The position numbers and the translations under genes are program-made. Below are positions 32,601-42,674 of a DNA stretch of 64,000 bases, piece by piece. The first letter of the stretch is position 1. Each line of letters opens with the position of its first letter. The notes below the pieces were generated by a model. The model did not search any database. It was not told where the DNA came from and saw only the letters and a program-made list of their open reading frames with translations. Source of the DNA: Pseudomonadota bacterium. GTDB taxonomy: Bacteria > Pseudomonadota > Alphaproteobacteria > Acetobacterales > Acetobacteraceae. The stretch lies in the NCBI GenBank assembly GCA_021818425.1, contig JAKAEC010000001.1:62001-126000 (forward strand), read 5' to 3'.

Positions 32601-33829
32601 TCCTCAATCTCTATGCGGGTAGTACCAGCTTGGCCGCGCCGGCATTGCGGCGCTGGCTGCGGCACAGGGCTACGCGGGGCAAGGAAGTTGCCTTGCGTCT
32701 GCCCGAACGCGAGGGCATTTCATCTCTGCCGCGCCCGGTGGGCAGGCTCAACTGGGTGCATGCGGCCAGCGTAGGGGAAACGGTCTCCGCCTTGCCGCTG
32801 ATCCGCCTACTCGCGGCGACGGGACCAGTGCTGCTCACCACGGGCACTGTGACATCTGCGGTATTGGCGGCGGAGCGGCTGCCGGAGAATGCGCTACATC
32901 AGTTTGTGCCGCTGGACGTACCAAGCTGGGTGGGGCGTTTCCTGGCGCATTGGCGGCCTGATGCGGCAGTGTTTCTTGAAAGCGAGATCTGGCCGAACCT
33001 TCTAGCGGCATGCGATGCGCGCGGGATCAGGCGGTTTTTGGTCAATGGCAGGCTTTCCGCAGCGTCTGTTCGTAACTGGCGGCGTGCGCCGGGGTTCGCG
33101 AAATGTCTGATGGGCGGGTTTACAGCGATTCATGCACAATCAGCCGCAGATGCTGAGCGTTTCCGCGCGTTGGGTTTGGCGCAGGTGCTGGAATGGGGTA
33201 ATTTGAAGTTCCACGCGACGCCTCTGCCTTGTGATAAAGCGGCACTTGCGGCATTGCGGGCGGCTATTCCTGGTCCAGTCTGGCTGGCGGCCAGCACTCA
33301 CCCGGGCGAGGAGGAGTTGATTTACGGCGCGCACCAAGCCTTGCTGGCAGCATTCCCTGGCTTGGTCACCCTAGTGGTGCCACGTCATCCCGAACGAGGT
33401 GAGGCAGTAGCGGCGGTCTGCGGCGCCGCGCCGCGCCGCTCTCTGGGGCAGAGGCCAGAGCCTGGGCAGGTTTATGTGGCAGACACGCTGGGCGAGCTTG
33501 GGCTGTTCTTCAGTCTTGCCCCGTTTGCATTTGTTGGCAACTCGCTGGCCGGTTTTGGCGGGCACAACATCGTGGAGCCCGCCTTACTCGCTCGGCCGGT
33601 CATCTGCGGCCCGCATCTTGAAAATTTCGAGGAAGCTGCGGCGAGGCTTCGTATCGCGGGGGCGCTTCAAGATGTGGTGGATGCAGTTGGCCTTACCGCG
33701 GCGGCGCGGCAATGGTTGACCGATCCGCAAGCAGCTCAGGCGGCCGGGGCGCGGGCGGCGGCGGCCTTTATGGGTGCTGAGCGATTGCCTGAACGGCTTT
33801 TAGCCCTCATCTTGGATGGCGTGTCATGA
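32597..33829 (+). CDS. waaA: 3-deoxy-D-manno-octulosonic acid transferase
   Basis: WVHAASVGETVSALPLI, ESEIWPNLL, NGRLS, GGHNIVEPALLARPVI. Confidence 0.94.
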   Translation: MILNLYAGSTSLAAPALRRWLRHRATRGKEVALRLPEREGISSLPRPVGRLNWVHAASVGETVSALPLIRLLAATGPVLLTTGTVTSAVLAAERLPENALHQFVPLDVPSWVGRFLAHWRPDAAVFLESEIWPNLLAACDARGIRRFLVNGRLSAASVRNWRRAPGFAKCLMGGFTAIHAQSAADAERFRALGLAQVLEWGNLKFHATPLPCDKAALAALRAAIPGPVWLAASTHPGEEELIYGAHQALLAAFPGLVTLVVPRHPERGEAVAAVCGAAPRRSLGQRPEPGQVYVADTLGELGLFFSLAPFAFVGNSLAGFGGHNIVEPALLARPVICGPHLENFEEAAARLRIAGALQDVVDAVGLTAAARQWLTDPQAAQAAGARAAAAFMGAERLPERLLALILDGVS

Positions 33830-34770
33830 TTGCCCCGGAATTCTGGACCCGCCGCGGACCCGCAGCGCAGCTTTTACGGCCCTTCGGGATTTTTACCCGG
33901 GTTGCAACGGCGCACCGCATGCGCCGTCAGGGGGTTTGTGTTGGCATCAAAACAATATGTATCGGCAATGCCAGCGTCGGTGGCTCGGGAAAAACGTTGG
34001 TAGCGCTGGACGTTCTGGCCCGCCTGCCCAATCGCCCCTTTGCCCTTACGCGGGGTTACGGCGGCGCTTTGTCCGGCCCCTTGCTGGTGGAAAGGGGCCT
34101 TCACACCGCCCTGGAAGTGGGAGATGAGGCGCTGCTTTTGGCTGATATTGCGCCGACCGTGAAAGCCTGGGACCGCGCGGCTGGCGCCCGGATGGCACTG
34201 GCGGAGGGTGCCACCGCCATCGTCATGGATGACGGCTTGCAGAACCCGGCGCTGCACAAGGATCTCTCATTGCTGGTGATCGATGGAGGCTATGGTTTCG
34301 GCAATGGCTTACTGCTGCCGGCTGGCCCCCTGCGTGAGCCGGTTGCCAGTGCCGCGCGACGCTGCCAAGCTGCGGTTTTGGTCGGCCAGGACGAGACCAG
34401 CGCTCTAGCCCGGCTGCCACCCTCCTTACCAGTTTTGCGCGCGACCATACTGCCTGATTGTGTAGAGCCGCTGGGGCGCCGCCCGGTGATCGCCTTTGCT
34501 GGTATCGGCCGGCCCGAAAAATTCTTTCGTTCGGTGCTTTCTCTGGGGGCGGAGCTGGTCAGCAGCCATGCTTATCCTGACCATCATATTTATGCCGCAA
34601 AGGAGGCTTCCGCCCTGTTGGCCGAGGCAGCGCATAAGGGCGCCCGGCTTGTCACCACCGCCAAAGATTTTGTTAAGCTGCCGTCTGCTCTGCGGTCAGC
34701 CTGCTTGGTTGTGGAGGCTCGCCTAGAGTGGGAGGACGAAGCTGCCTTGGAGGCGCTTTTGAAGGCATGA
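33826..34770 (+). CDS. lpxK: Tetraacyldisaccharide 4'-kinase
   Basis: CIGNASVGGSGKT P-loop, ALTRGYGG, VMDDGLQNPALHKDLSLLVIDG. Confidence 0.95.
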   Translation: MIAPEFWTRRGPAAQLLRPFGIFTRVATAHRMRRQGVCVGIKTICIGNASVGGSGKTLVALDVLARLPNRPFALTRGYGGALSGPLLVERGLHTALEVGDEALLLADIAPTVKAWDRAAGARMALAEGATAIVMDDGLQNPALHKDLSLLVIDGGYGFGNGLLLPAGPLREPVASAARRCQAAVLVGQDETSALARLPPSLPVLRATILPDCVEPLGRRPVIAFAGIGRPEKFFRSVLSLGAELVSSHAYPDHHIYAAKEASALLAEAAHKGARLVTTAKDFVKLPSALRSACLVVEARLEWEDEAALEALLKA

Positions 34771-35684
34771 ACATGTCCACGACCGGTCTTGCTCACCAAG
34801 CTGAGGCGATACTTGTTCACGGGTTGATTCGCTTGCTCACCTTGCTGCCACCAGCAGCGGCCTCACGACTGGGGGGCGCGGTTGCAGAGGGAATCGGCCC
34901 GTTTTTGCCGGTCACCCGCAAGGTGGGAGACGCCAATCTGCGCCTCGCCATGCCTGAGCTTTCTGCCAAAGCGCGTAGGCGGATACTGCTTCAGGTCTGG
35001 CGCAATCTCGGTCAAACGGTTGCCGAACTCGCTTCCCTGCGGGCGCTACGAGAGGTTCCGGCCGGCAGCCTCAAGCCTGGCTATGTGCTCGAAGGCTGGG
35101 ACGAACACGTAGCGCCGCATCTCGCACCCGGCTCACCAGCACTATTCTTTACCGGCCATACGGGTAATTGGGAGGTGATGCCACTTATCGCAGCCACCCA
35201 CGGCATAGATTTCGGGTTCATGTACCGCGCTCCCTCTAACAAGCTGGTAGACGAAATGCTCGCTCGGCTGAGGCAGCGTGGCTACGACTCCCCTGTGCGT
35301 ATGTTTCCCAAGGGTGCAGCCGGCGCGCGTGCAGCCTATGCGCATGTGCGCCAGGGTGGGGCCCTCGGGTTCCTGGTGGACCAGAAGCTTGATGCGGGGC
35401 TTGCCGTACCGTTTTTCGGCAAGACTGCTATGACCATGGACGCGCTCGCCATCTTTGCCATGCGGTTGCGCTGCCCGGTGTTTCCCATTCATGTACGGCG
35501 TCTTGGCCCGGCGCGGCTGCATGTGATATGCGAGCCGCCTATTCCTCTGCCCAAGAGCGAAAACAAGTCCGCAGATGCCGTGGCACTGACTACGGAGGTG
35601 AACCGCATCGTGGAACGCTGGGTGCGCGAAGCCCCCGGTGACTGGTTGTGGTTGCATCGGCGCTGGCCGAAAGGCACGGCTTGA
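34767..35684 (+). CDS. Lipid A biosynthesis lauroyl acyltransferase (HtrB/LpxL family)
   Basis: LFFTGHTGNWEVMP, GAAGARAAYAHVRQGGALGFLVDQK, PIHVRRLGPARLHV. Confidence 0.92.
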   Translation: MNMSTTGLAHQAEAILVHGLIRLLTLLPPAAASRLGGAVAEGIGPFLPVTRKVGDANLRLAMPELSAKARRRILLQVWRNLGQTVAELASLRALREVPAGSLKPGYVLEGWDEHVAPHLAPGSPALFFTGHTGNWEVMPLIAATHGIDFGFMYRAPSNKLVDEMLARLRQRGYDSPVRMFPKGAAGARAAYAHVRQGGALGFLVDQKLDAGLAVPFFGKTAMTMDALAIFAMRLRCPVFPIHVRRLGPARLHVICEPPIPLPKSENKSADAVALTTEVNRIVERWVREAPGDWLWLHRRWPKGTA

Positions 35685-35690
35685 CGTCGC

Positions 35691-35972
35691 TCAGCGCCAG
35701 GAGATGATCAGCTCCTCTCGGAAGGCAAAGCGAAGTAGATGCCGGTCTACGATCTCCTTCAGCCGGCCAAGCTCCTCCTCATCTGCGGCGTTCAGAATAA
35801 TCGAAAGGCGCTGGGAATCCGCGTCCATCGTGCACAGCCCGGTGGTGAAGCTCACCTCGCCTTGACTGTTGTCCGGTTCGCGAAGCGCCGGCAGTTTATT
35901 CGCGAAATGGTTGACGAACTGACCAAGATAGCACCTCGCACTCGCAGTTGGAATGATGGCCGTGGCGTTCAT
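35691..35972 (-). CDS. DUF2218 domain-containing protein
   Basis: Small protein with ARCYLGQFVNHFANKLPA and LKEIVDRHLLRFAFREELIISW pattern; downstream of padR-like gene. Confidence 0.75.
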   Translation of the reverse strand: MNATAIIPTASARCYLGQFVNHFANKLPALREPDNSQGEVSFTTGLCTMDADSQRLSIILNAADEEELGRLKEIVDRHLLRFAFREELIISWR

Positions 35973-36012
35973 GCGCCTGTTTCCTTTCAGGTTGCGGCTG
36001 GGTCGTTCAGCA

Positions 36013-36561
36013 TCAAAGCGCTTCGATCTTGCGGACTAAATCGTCAATCATGTCGGTGGCCTTGCGTACCGTCTCGGGGGTGGCCGCCTGGCCGCCGAGC
36101 TTCATGCGCAAGGCGGTTTTTAAATTTTCCATTGCACGCCGAATCGGCATCACGGCATCCCGCCCCGCCCCGGCGGGGAGCCGCGCTAGCATGGCCTGAA
36201 GCGCAGGTCCGGAAGCATCCAGCGCCTCCTTACCGACGGCTGTGATGGTGAATAGCCGCTTCGTGCCACTGGTTTCGGCGACCGCCTGCCCCAACTCTTC
36301 CAGCATAGTCAGGGTAGGATAGATTACGCCGGGGCTTGGTGCATAAGCGCCGCCGGTCAGATCTTCGATCGCCTTTATCAGTTCGTAACCGTGGCGTGGA
36401 GCCTCTGCGATCAAATACAGCACCAGCACCCGTAAGTCGCCATGCTCCAGCACGCGGTGGCGCCCGCCGGAGCTGTGGCGGCCATGCCTGCGCTCAAGCC
36501 GCATGAATCGGCGCCGGTGGCGCGGAACCTCCATGGTATCGAAAAAACGACGGTATCGCAT
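36013..36561 (-). CDS. PadR family transcriptional regulator
   Basis: LVLYLIAEAPRHGYELIKAIEDLTGGAYAPSPGVIYPTLTMLEELG wHTH signature; His/Arg-rich N-terminus. Confidence 0.93.
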   Translation of the reverse strand: MRYRRFFDTMEVPRHRRRFMRLERRHGRHSSGGRHRVLEHGDLRVLVLYLIAEAPRHGYELIKAIEDLTGGAYAPSPGVIYPTLTMLEELGQAVAETSGTKRLFTITAVGKEALDASGPALQAMLARLPAGAGRDAVMPIRRAMENLKTALRMKLGGQAATPETVRKATDMIDDLVRKIEAL

Positions 36562-36584
36562 GGACAGTGTCCTTTTGATAGGTT

Positions 36585-36603
36585 AGATATAAATAGATAT
36601 ATC
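36585..36603. promoter_or_regulatory. Candidate PadR operator
   Basis: AGATATAAATAGATATATC: AGATATA repeated at a 10-nt period plus perfect palindrome GATATATC, immediately upstream of the padR-like gene. Confidence 0.45.
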
Positions 36604-36631
36604 GAAAAACAACTGATGATCAAGTGCCATT

Positions 36632-37327
36632 TCACTTCGAATAAATCATCTTTCGGGTCATGCCGCCGTCGACGACGATCTCCGCACCGGTAATGAACCC
36701 GGCCCTGGGGCTGAGCAGATAGACCGCTAGCTCCGCGATATCTTCAGGTTTGCCGACGCGCCCCGTCGGGTGCTGGGCGTGATCTTCCGGGCGGATGGGA
36801 TTATGGCCGGTATCAATCCAGCCCGGGGATATGCAGTTAACGCGCACATCAGGGGCCAAGCTGATAGCGAGTGCGTGCGTAAGTGTCAGTAGCCCACCCT
36901 TGGAAGCTGCGTAGGCTTCTGTGTGCGGTTCGGACATATGGACACGGGTGGAGGCGATGGTAACGACCGCTCCTTTTGTGGCTCTCAGCATCTTCGTCCC
37001 CGCGCGCACCAGCAGAAATGCGCTGGTGAGGTTAGTAGCTAGCACGGAATTCCATTCTTCCAGTGTCAGCTCTTCGATCGGCTTGCAGATCATGAACCCG
37101 GCGTTGCAGACTATACCGTCTAGTTGCTCCTCGATTGTTTCGATGCCGGTAATCAGACTCGCCACTTGGGCGGGGTCGGAAACATCGCAGATCACAGCGC
37201 GGGCCTTTGTCTCAGAGGTGGGCTTCACCTTGTCGGCCACGACCACGCGGTGGCCGTCGAGCGCGAGCCGGGAGGCAATGCTCGCTCCGATGCCTCGTGC
37301 ACCACCGCTGATCAAATACACGCCCAT
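36632..37327 (-). CDS. Short-chain dehydrogenase/reductase
   Basis: SGGARGIGASIA, NAGF, YAASKGG, GWIDTG, C-term GAEIVVDGGMTRKM. Confidence 0.93.
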   Translation of the reverse strand: MGVYLISGGARGIGASIASRLALDGHRVVVADKVKPTSETKARAVICDVSDPAQVASLITGIETIEEQLDGIVCNAGFMICKPIEELTLEEWNSVLATNLTSAFLLVRAGTKMLRATKGAVVTIASTRVHMSEPHTEAYAASKGGLLTLTHALAISLAPDVRVNCISPGWIDTGHNPIRPEDHAQHPTGRVGKPEDIAELAVYLLSPRAGFITGAEIVVDGGMTRKMIYSK

Positions 37328-37447
37328 GCCAGTCTCCTTTGCACTGCCCGAAGCGTCTTAATGTCCCCTTCGGTAGGCGAGGATTCAAGGCGCCGAGCGT
37401 TGCATACAGTAAAGAAAAGCAGCGGGCGGATTTGTGGCTGGAATATG

Positions 37448-37475
37448 AAAAAACCGGCCATAAAGGTCGGTTTTT
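37448..37475 (-). terminator. Rho-independent terminator downstream of rlmN
   Basis: Reverse strand: AAAAACCGACC-TTTAT-GGCCGGTTTTTT, stem plus T-tract just after the rlmN stop. Confidence 0.75.
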
Positions 37476-37492
37476 GTTGCAAACAGGAAGTG

Positions 37493-38650
37493 CTACTCGG
37501 CTGCTTCTTGTTCTAATGCACTCTTCAGCTGCCCGCAGGCGGCCAGGATATCCTGCCCGCGTGGGGCGCGGATGGGCGAGGCATAGCCCGCCTTCATGAC
37601 GATGGCAGCAAATGTCTTCAGCGCCTCCGGGGTGGAAGGCTCGTAAGACGAACCGGGCCACGGGTTGAAGGGGATGAGATTTACTTTGGCCGGCAGTCCT
37701 GCGATCAGCCGTACCAACTCCCGCGCATCCGCCTCGGAATCGTTTATCCCCTTCAGCATGATGTATTCGAAGGTGATTCGCCGGGCATTCGATGCGCTCG
37801 GATAGCGGTGGCAGGCTGCAATGAGCTCCCTGATCGGGTATTTGCGATTTAGTGGCACCAACTCGTCGCGCAAATCATCCCGCACTGCGTGCAGAGAAAT
37901 TGCTAGATTCACCCCAAGCTCGTCTCCCGCGCGGTCCATCATCGGTACCACACCGGAGGTAGAAAGCGTAATCCGCCGTCGCGAGATGGCGATGCCCTCG
38001 CCATCCATGATGATCTTCATGGCTTTCGCGACATTTTCGTAATTGTAAAGCGGCTCACCCATACCCATCAGCACGATGGTGGAAAGCAAGCGCGGCGTTT
38101 CGCCCTTGGGACTGGGCCATTCGCCGTAGGCATCACGCGCTGCCATGAACTGGCCAACTATTTCAGCCGCCGAAAGGTTGCGCGCCAAGCGCTGCGTGCC
38201 GGTATGGCAGAACCGGCAGGAGAGGGTGCAGCCTACTTGGGAGGAGAGGCACACTGCGCCTCGGTCCTCTTGGCGGTCGGGGATGTAAACGGTTTCCACC
38301 GCCTCATGATCGCGGAAGCGGAATAGAAATTTTCGCGTCTCGTCCTTCGAGAGTTGGTCCGCCGCCACCTCAGGCCGGCCGATGACGAAGCGTTCCGCTA
38401 GCTTCTCCTGCAAGGGTTTGGCGATGTTGGACATCGTCGAGAACTCCCGCACGCCCTGGTGATAGATCCAATGCCAGAGCTGCTTGGCCCGGAACGGCTT
38501 CTCACCGAAGGCTTCAACCTCTTCAGCCAATTCCTCGCGCGAAAGCCCGACCAGATCTCGCCGGCCATCAGGCAGAATATGGGGCGGCGGCGAGAAATGC
38601 GCCGCCTTGGCCAGAATGCGCTCGCGCTCTGCGGCGGTAAGGTCAAGCAT
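37493..38650 (-). CDS. rlmN: 23S rRNA (adenine2503-C2)-methyltransferase
   Basis: Radical SAM CxxxCxxC ([11 protein letters not shown]), [28 protein letters not shown]. Confidence 0.96.
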   Translation of the reverse strand: MLDLTAAERERILAKAAHFSPPPHILPDGRRDLVGLSREELAEEVEAFGEKPFRAKQLWHWIYHQGVREFSTMSNIAKPLQEKLAERFVIGRPEVAADQLSKDETRKFLFRFRDHEAVETVYIPDRQEDRGAVCLSSQVGCTLSCRFCHTGTQRLARNLSAAEIVGQFMAARDAYGEWPSPKGETPRLLSTIVLMGMGEPLYNYENVAKAMKIIMDGEGIAISRRRITLSTSGVVPMMDRAGDELGVNLAISLHAVRDDLRDELVPLNRKYPIRELIAACHRYPSASNARRITFEYIMLKGINDSEADARELVRLIAGLPAKVNLIPFNPWPGSSYEPSTPEALKTFAAIVMKAGYASPIRAPRGQDILAACGQLKSALEQEAAE

Positions 38651-39144
38651 TACTGACACGCAGCAGTGATGGCTTTATAGGCGTCGGTAAATCCTGTTAG
38701 CGAGAATTGGTCCACCACCGCGTGACCATACGGCCCCGGGCCCGTGGCGGTAGCAGTGGCGCCGGCTTCGAACGCAGCCACCGCGTCCGCCCCGCTGCTG
38801 GTGAAAGCGATGTCCTTCTGCGTGAAGAAATCGAACCTTCTGCCGCCCACCATGACGCTTACCGTAGCGTCCTTCGGGTAATCATACCCGGCAGTAAAGG
38901 ACACCTCGTGCGGCGAGCCCTTGCGGTCTGTTACGGTCAGCATCGCTTTGCCGCGGGCCTTTATCGCCGGCTTGGAACTTAGCGGCAGGGTGAAGGCGTA
39001 GCAAATCTTGGCGTCGCCACTGCCATAAGTGGCGGCTGTCCAGTCTCCGAACTTGCCGCCATTGGGCCCCAACGCGCTGGGGCCGGCTGCCAGGGCAACT
39101 GCGGGAAGAAGGGCGAGGATAGTGGATGCAAAGATTGGTTTCAT
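38650..39144 (-). CDS. Invasion-associated locus B (IalB) family protein
   Basis: Signal peptide; [10 protein letters not shown]...[32 protein letters not shown]; overlaps the rlmN start. Confidence 0.85.
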   Translation of the reverse strand: MKPIFASTILALLPAVALAAGPSALGPNGGKFGDWTAATYGSGDAKICYAFTLPLSSKPAIKARGKAMLTVTDRKGSPHEVSFTAGYDYPKDATVSVMVGGRRFDFFTQKDIAFTSSGADAVAAFEAGATATATGPGPYGHAVVDQFSLTGFTDAYKAITAACQ

Positions 39145-39211
39145 GCACGCCAGCATAACCCAGGGATGTGGCGCAACCAAGGCGCGCGAGGCATTTTCCC
39201 GCCGCTTTGCT

Positions 39212-40480
39212 TCAGGGGTGCGCGGGCATTAGCCCAAAAAGCATGTTCAGCGCGGCGCCGAGCATGAACCCCACTAGCGTGCCATTCACTCGGATATATT
39301 GCAGGTCCTTGCCCACGCGCAGTTCCAGCTTTTCGGTGATGGTTTTTCCGTCCCAAGCGCCGATGACGCCGCCAATGAATTTTGCTCCCTCCACCTGGGC
39401 GCTGGGCAGCATGCGGATCACAATGTCCTGCACGGCCTCATTCAGCCTAGCCTGCGCCGCCTCGTCGCGTCCCAGAACGTCGGCCAGATTGACCAACGCC
39501 GCCTCGATCACCGCCACCGAGCGACCATTTGGATTGGCAGCGTCCATCTCCAGCGCGCGGCGCATCCGCGCCCATACATCCCAGGCCCAGGCTCGCACGG
39601 TATCGTGCATCATCACGCCTCTTAGCGCTTGGCCTAGCTCCGCGGCACGTTCTGGGTCTGTCTCCAGTTTGGCTATTTCCACACGGACCCAGTCGTCAAA
39701 CGCTTCGCGGATCTCGGAGGAATCCGGGTTAATCTTATCCAGCTCGGCATTCACGGCCGAGAGTACGCGTCGGGCAATGGTGGCTCCCACCGCCCAACCC
39801 ACCAATTTGCCCCCGTGCTCGGCCACGCGCTCCTTAATTGCCTCGCGTAGGGCATCCTCCCGTGCCGCCAGCGTTTCCTTTACCTGAGCCAGGATGAACG
39901 AGAACATTTCCTGATGCTTGCCGCCCTCCACCAGTCCGGCCAAAGCGCGTGCCACCACCACGCCAGCGGCCTGCCCACCAACCAGCCTGGGCAGCAGCCG
40001 GTTCAGCAGCCGCCGAGCGCGGCCATCCTCTATGGTGGCGAGTAGCTTTGGCAGCATCCCGGCCAGCGCCTCTGCCAGGGGGCGCGTCGCCGTGGGGTCG
40101 GCCAAGAAGCGGCGCAGAATCGCAGACGAATCCAAATTTTTAAGCATCCGCCGCACATCTGCCTCCGTCGCCACGTGGTTAGCGACGAACCGGCCCAGCG
40201 CATCGCCCAGCCGCTGCTTCTGTGCGGGCAGAATGGCAGTATGCGGAATCGGCAGGCCGAGCGGGTGGCGGAACAGTGCGGTCACGGCGAACCAGTCCGC
40301 CACACCACCAATGAAACCGGCCTTAGCGGCATCGCGTAGCAGGCCACTCCAGGCGGATGTGGGCAGAAAATAACTGACGACCGTTAGGGCAGCCATCAGC
40401 ACCAGCAAGGAGGAAGCAAGAAGCTTGTGCCTGCGCAAATTAGCGCGAAGGGCGGAATCCGAATCCTGAGGTGTGCTCAT
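39212..40480 (-). CDS. DUF445 family membrane protein
   Basis: AAKAGFIGGVADWFAVTALFRHPLGLPIPHTAILPAQKQRLGDALGRFV; C-terminal IRVNGTLVGFMLG. Confidence 0.92.
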   Translation of the reverse strand: MSTPQDSDSALRANLRRHKLLASSLLVLMAALTVVSYFLPTSAWSGLLRDAAKAGFIGGVADWFAVTALFRHPLGLPIPHTAILPAQKQRLGDALGRFVANHVATEADVRRMLKNLDSSAILRRFLADPTATRPLAEALAGMLPKLLATIEDGRARRLLNRLLPRLVGGQAAGVVVARALAGLVEGGKHQEMFSFILAQVKETLAAREDALREAIKERVAEHGGKLVGWAVGATIARRVLSAVNAELDKINPDSSEIREAFDDWVRVEIAKLETDPERAAELGQALRGVMMHDTVRAWAWDVWARMRRALEMDAANPNGRSVAVIEAALVNLADVLGRDEAAQARLNEAVQDIVIRMLPSAQVEGAKFIGGVIGAWDGKTITEKLELRVGKDLQYIRVNGTLVGFMLGAALNMLFGLMPAHP

Positions 40481-40665
40481 GGACGCCAGATTAACCTCCC
40501 TTGCCATCATGTCGACCTTGGCGCATCGGAAAAACCCGCACTCGGCCAGTGTACGGTTTTCATTGCATTTCCGAAGCCAGCGGGCGCATAGTTGTAACAC
40601 CCCGTAGAAGTAAGGGGATGCGAGCCAGGATAATGCCACAAAACCATCGCAAGGTGGGGTGCAAT

Positions 40666-40833
40666 ATGCTGAATATGAAAGATTTTAATGAAATTGTATG
40701 GCGGCGTGAGTCGCGTTTGCCACATGGGTTGAGCCGCATGCGTACGGGCAGCGGCGTACTACCGGCGGCGTTGGGCTTGGTCTGCGCCATGCTGGTTTTG
40801 GGCGTGCTTTGGCTGGCCTACACGTTTGGCTGA
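40666..40833 (+). CDS. Small single-TM protein (hypothetical)
   Basis: 55 aa, C-terminal TM helix (LPAALGLVCAMLVLGVLWLAYTFG); AAGGTGGGG upstream. Confidence 0.35.
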   Translation: MLNMKDFNEIVWRRESRLPHGLSRMRTGSGVLPAALGLVCAMLVLGVLWLAYTFG

Positions 40834-40892
40834 AGGTAGCTTTGCCGGTTGGTGGATTGTCGGAATCGTATGCTGCACTGCATGATGCGGTT

Positions 40893-41831
40893 ATGGGATT
40901 TTTGACCGAGGCCGTGCCGCCGCGCCACGCCGCTCTTAAAGTGTTGCCAGGAATCACTCGGATTGTCGCCAGCAACCCCGGTGTTATGACCTATCATGGC
41001 ACCAACACTTATTTGGTTGAGCGGCCTGACGGCTTGGTCGTAGTCGATCCTGGACCCGAAGATGCCGGCCATGTCGCTGATATTCTTGCCGCTGCCGGGA
41101 CGGTGCCGGTCAGTCTGATTCTGCTTACCCATACTCATGCTGACCACTCCGGCGCGGCGTCGGCGCTAAAGGCGGCGTGCGGCGCAAAGCTGGCCGGGTT
41201 CGCAAAGCCGGTCAGGGACGAGCTTGCGCCCGACATCCCGATGGGCGAAGGCGACAAGATCAACGGCTTTACCGCGCTCCACACGCCCGGCCATGCCGCT
41301 GATCACCTCTGCTTTGCCTTCATCGGCGCCACCGGCGAGCAACTGCTATTTAGTGGTGATCATGTGATGTCCTGGTCATCCTCCGTTGTCAGTCCGCCAG
41401 ATGGTGACATGGCAGATTATTACCGCTCGCTGCAGCGTCTGCTGCAGAGGCAGGAAGATGCCTTCCTGCCTGGGCACGGGCCATTGTTGAGAAACCCGCG
41501 TGAGCTGACCGCTAACATGCTCGCTCACCGCCAGAAAAGGGAGGCTACCCTGGTCATGGCGCTTGCCCAGCACGATTGGAGCGTGGCAGGACTAGCTGCG
41601 AAGCTTTATGCCAAGCAGGATCTGTTTTTGAAGGCGGCTGCGCAGCGCAATGTGCTGGCACATTTGCTAAAACTGAAGGCCGACGGGATGGTCAAGGAGA
41701 TGCCACCCGAAACTGCCGAACACCCGGATAACATCGCAATGGCGGCACTGGCAGCACATAGCGAGACTTGGCGCATCCGTGTGGCGCGCATGCAGCGTGA
41801 CGCCAAGCGGCGCTTCAGCCTGGTGGCATAA
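40893..41831 (+). CDS. MBL-fold metallo-hydrolase (RNase Z/LACTB2-like)
   Basis: GTNTYLVE, THTHADHSGAA, LHTPGHAADHLCF, SGDHVM, LPGHGP, C-terminal winged helix-like region. Confidence 0.92.
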   Translation: MGFLTEAVPPRHAALKVLPGITRIVASNPGVMTYHGTNTYLVERPDGLVVVDPGPEDAGHVADILAAAGTVPVSLILLTHTHADHSGAASALKAACGAKLAGFAKPVRDELAPDIPMGEGDKINGFTALHTPGHAADHLCFAFIGATGEQLLFSGDHVMSWSSSVVSPPDGDMADYYRSLQRLLQRQEDAFLPGHGPLLRNPRELTANMLAHRQKREATLVMALAQHDWSVAGLAAKLYAKQDLFLKAAAQRNVLAHLLKLKADGMVKEMPPETAEHPDNIAMAALAAHSETWRIRVARMQRDAKRRFSLVA

Positions 41832-42573
41832 TCGGCGCGGCCCCAAGGCCGGCGACGAGTTCCTCCATCGTCAACGGCTTAGAGAAAAAAAAGCCTTGGC
41901 CATGTGTTACTCCATGCGCCAGCATCTGCTTTATTTGCGCCGCCGCCTCGATGCCCTCGGCCACGATGTCCTGCTGCCGTTGCGCAGCAAGACCGGCGAT
42001 CTTCCGGATGAAGGCGGCCGCGTCAGGGCTGGCATCCACCACCACGGAGCGATCGAGCTTCACGGCACCGACAGCCGCACTCATTAGCGCCATAAGGAAT
42101 GGCGTGGCGGGCACGACGTCATCGAGCGCCACCCAGTAGCCAGCCTTTCGTAGCGCCATAATACTCGCCTTCGCCAAGTCTATGTCCTTAACTGGCTGTG
42201 TTTCGGTCAACTCAAAGCGCAGCAGCCCCGCCGGAAGGCGGTGCGCTTCCCGCAGCGCCTCAATCTGGTTCAGGATGCCGGGAGAGACCATGACATTAAG
42301 AGGCAGATTGAAGGCCAGCGGCAGCTTGTGCGCGCAAAGCCCGCGTCTCCGATATTCCCAAAGCGCCTGTTGCATGATGGCGCCGGTTAGCCCAAGTGCT
42401 AATTCCGGGTCCTCCATGGCCACGACCAGGTTGGCGGGGCCGGCTAGGCTGCCGTCCTGTCCTTGAAGTCTGGTCAGCACCTCAACGTGGCTGAGCGCGC
42501 CATCGGCTAACCGGACGATTGGCTGGTAGCGCATGCGCAGCATGGCCGCAAGCAAGGAGGCCGGCTCGCTCAC
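41815..42573 (-). CDS. Stand-alone EAL-domain protein with divergent motifs
   Basis: YQPIVRLADGALSHVEVLTR, FELTETQP, VALDDVVPATPF, VKLDRSVV, VAEGIE, QGFFFSKPL. Confidence 0.85.
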   Translation of the reverse strand: MSEPASLLAAMLRMRYQPIVRLADGALSHVEVLTRLQGQDGSLAGPANLVVAMEDPELALGLTGAIMQQALWEYRRRGLCAHKLPLAFNLPLNVMVSPGILNQIEALREAHRLPAGLLRFELTETQPVKDIDLAKASIMALRKAGYWVALDDVVPATPFLMALMSAAVGAVKLDRSVVVDASPDAAAFIRKIAGLAAQRQQDIVAEGIEAAAQIKQMLAHGVTHGQGFFFSKPLTMEELVAGLGAAPIMPPG

Positions 42574-42674
42574 GGTTGTTGTCTAAATATCATAATTTTG
42601 TAAAAAATTCCATCTATCGGCGGCGGCATCTTTCTATGATGACCGCGATTAAAAAATCAACCAGCCCTATCGGT

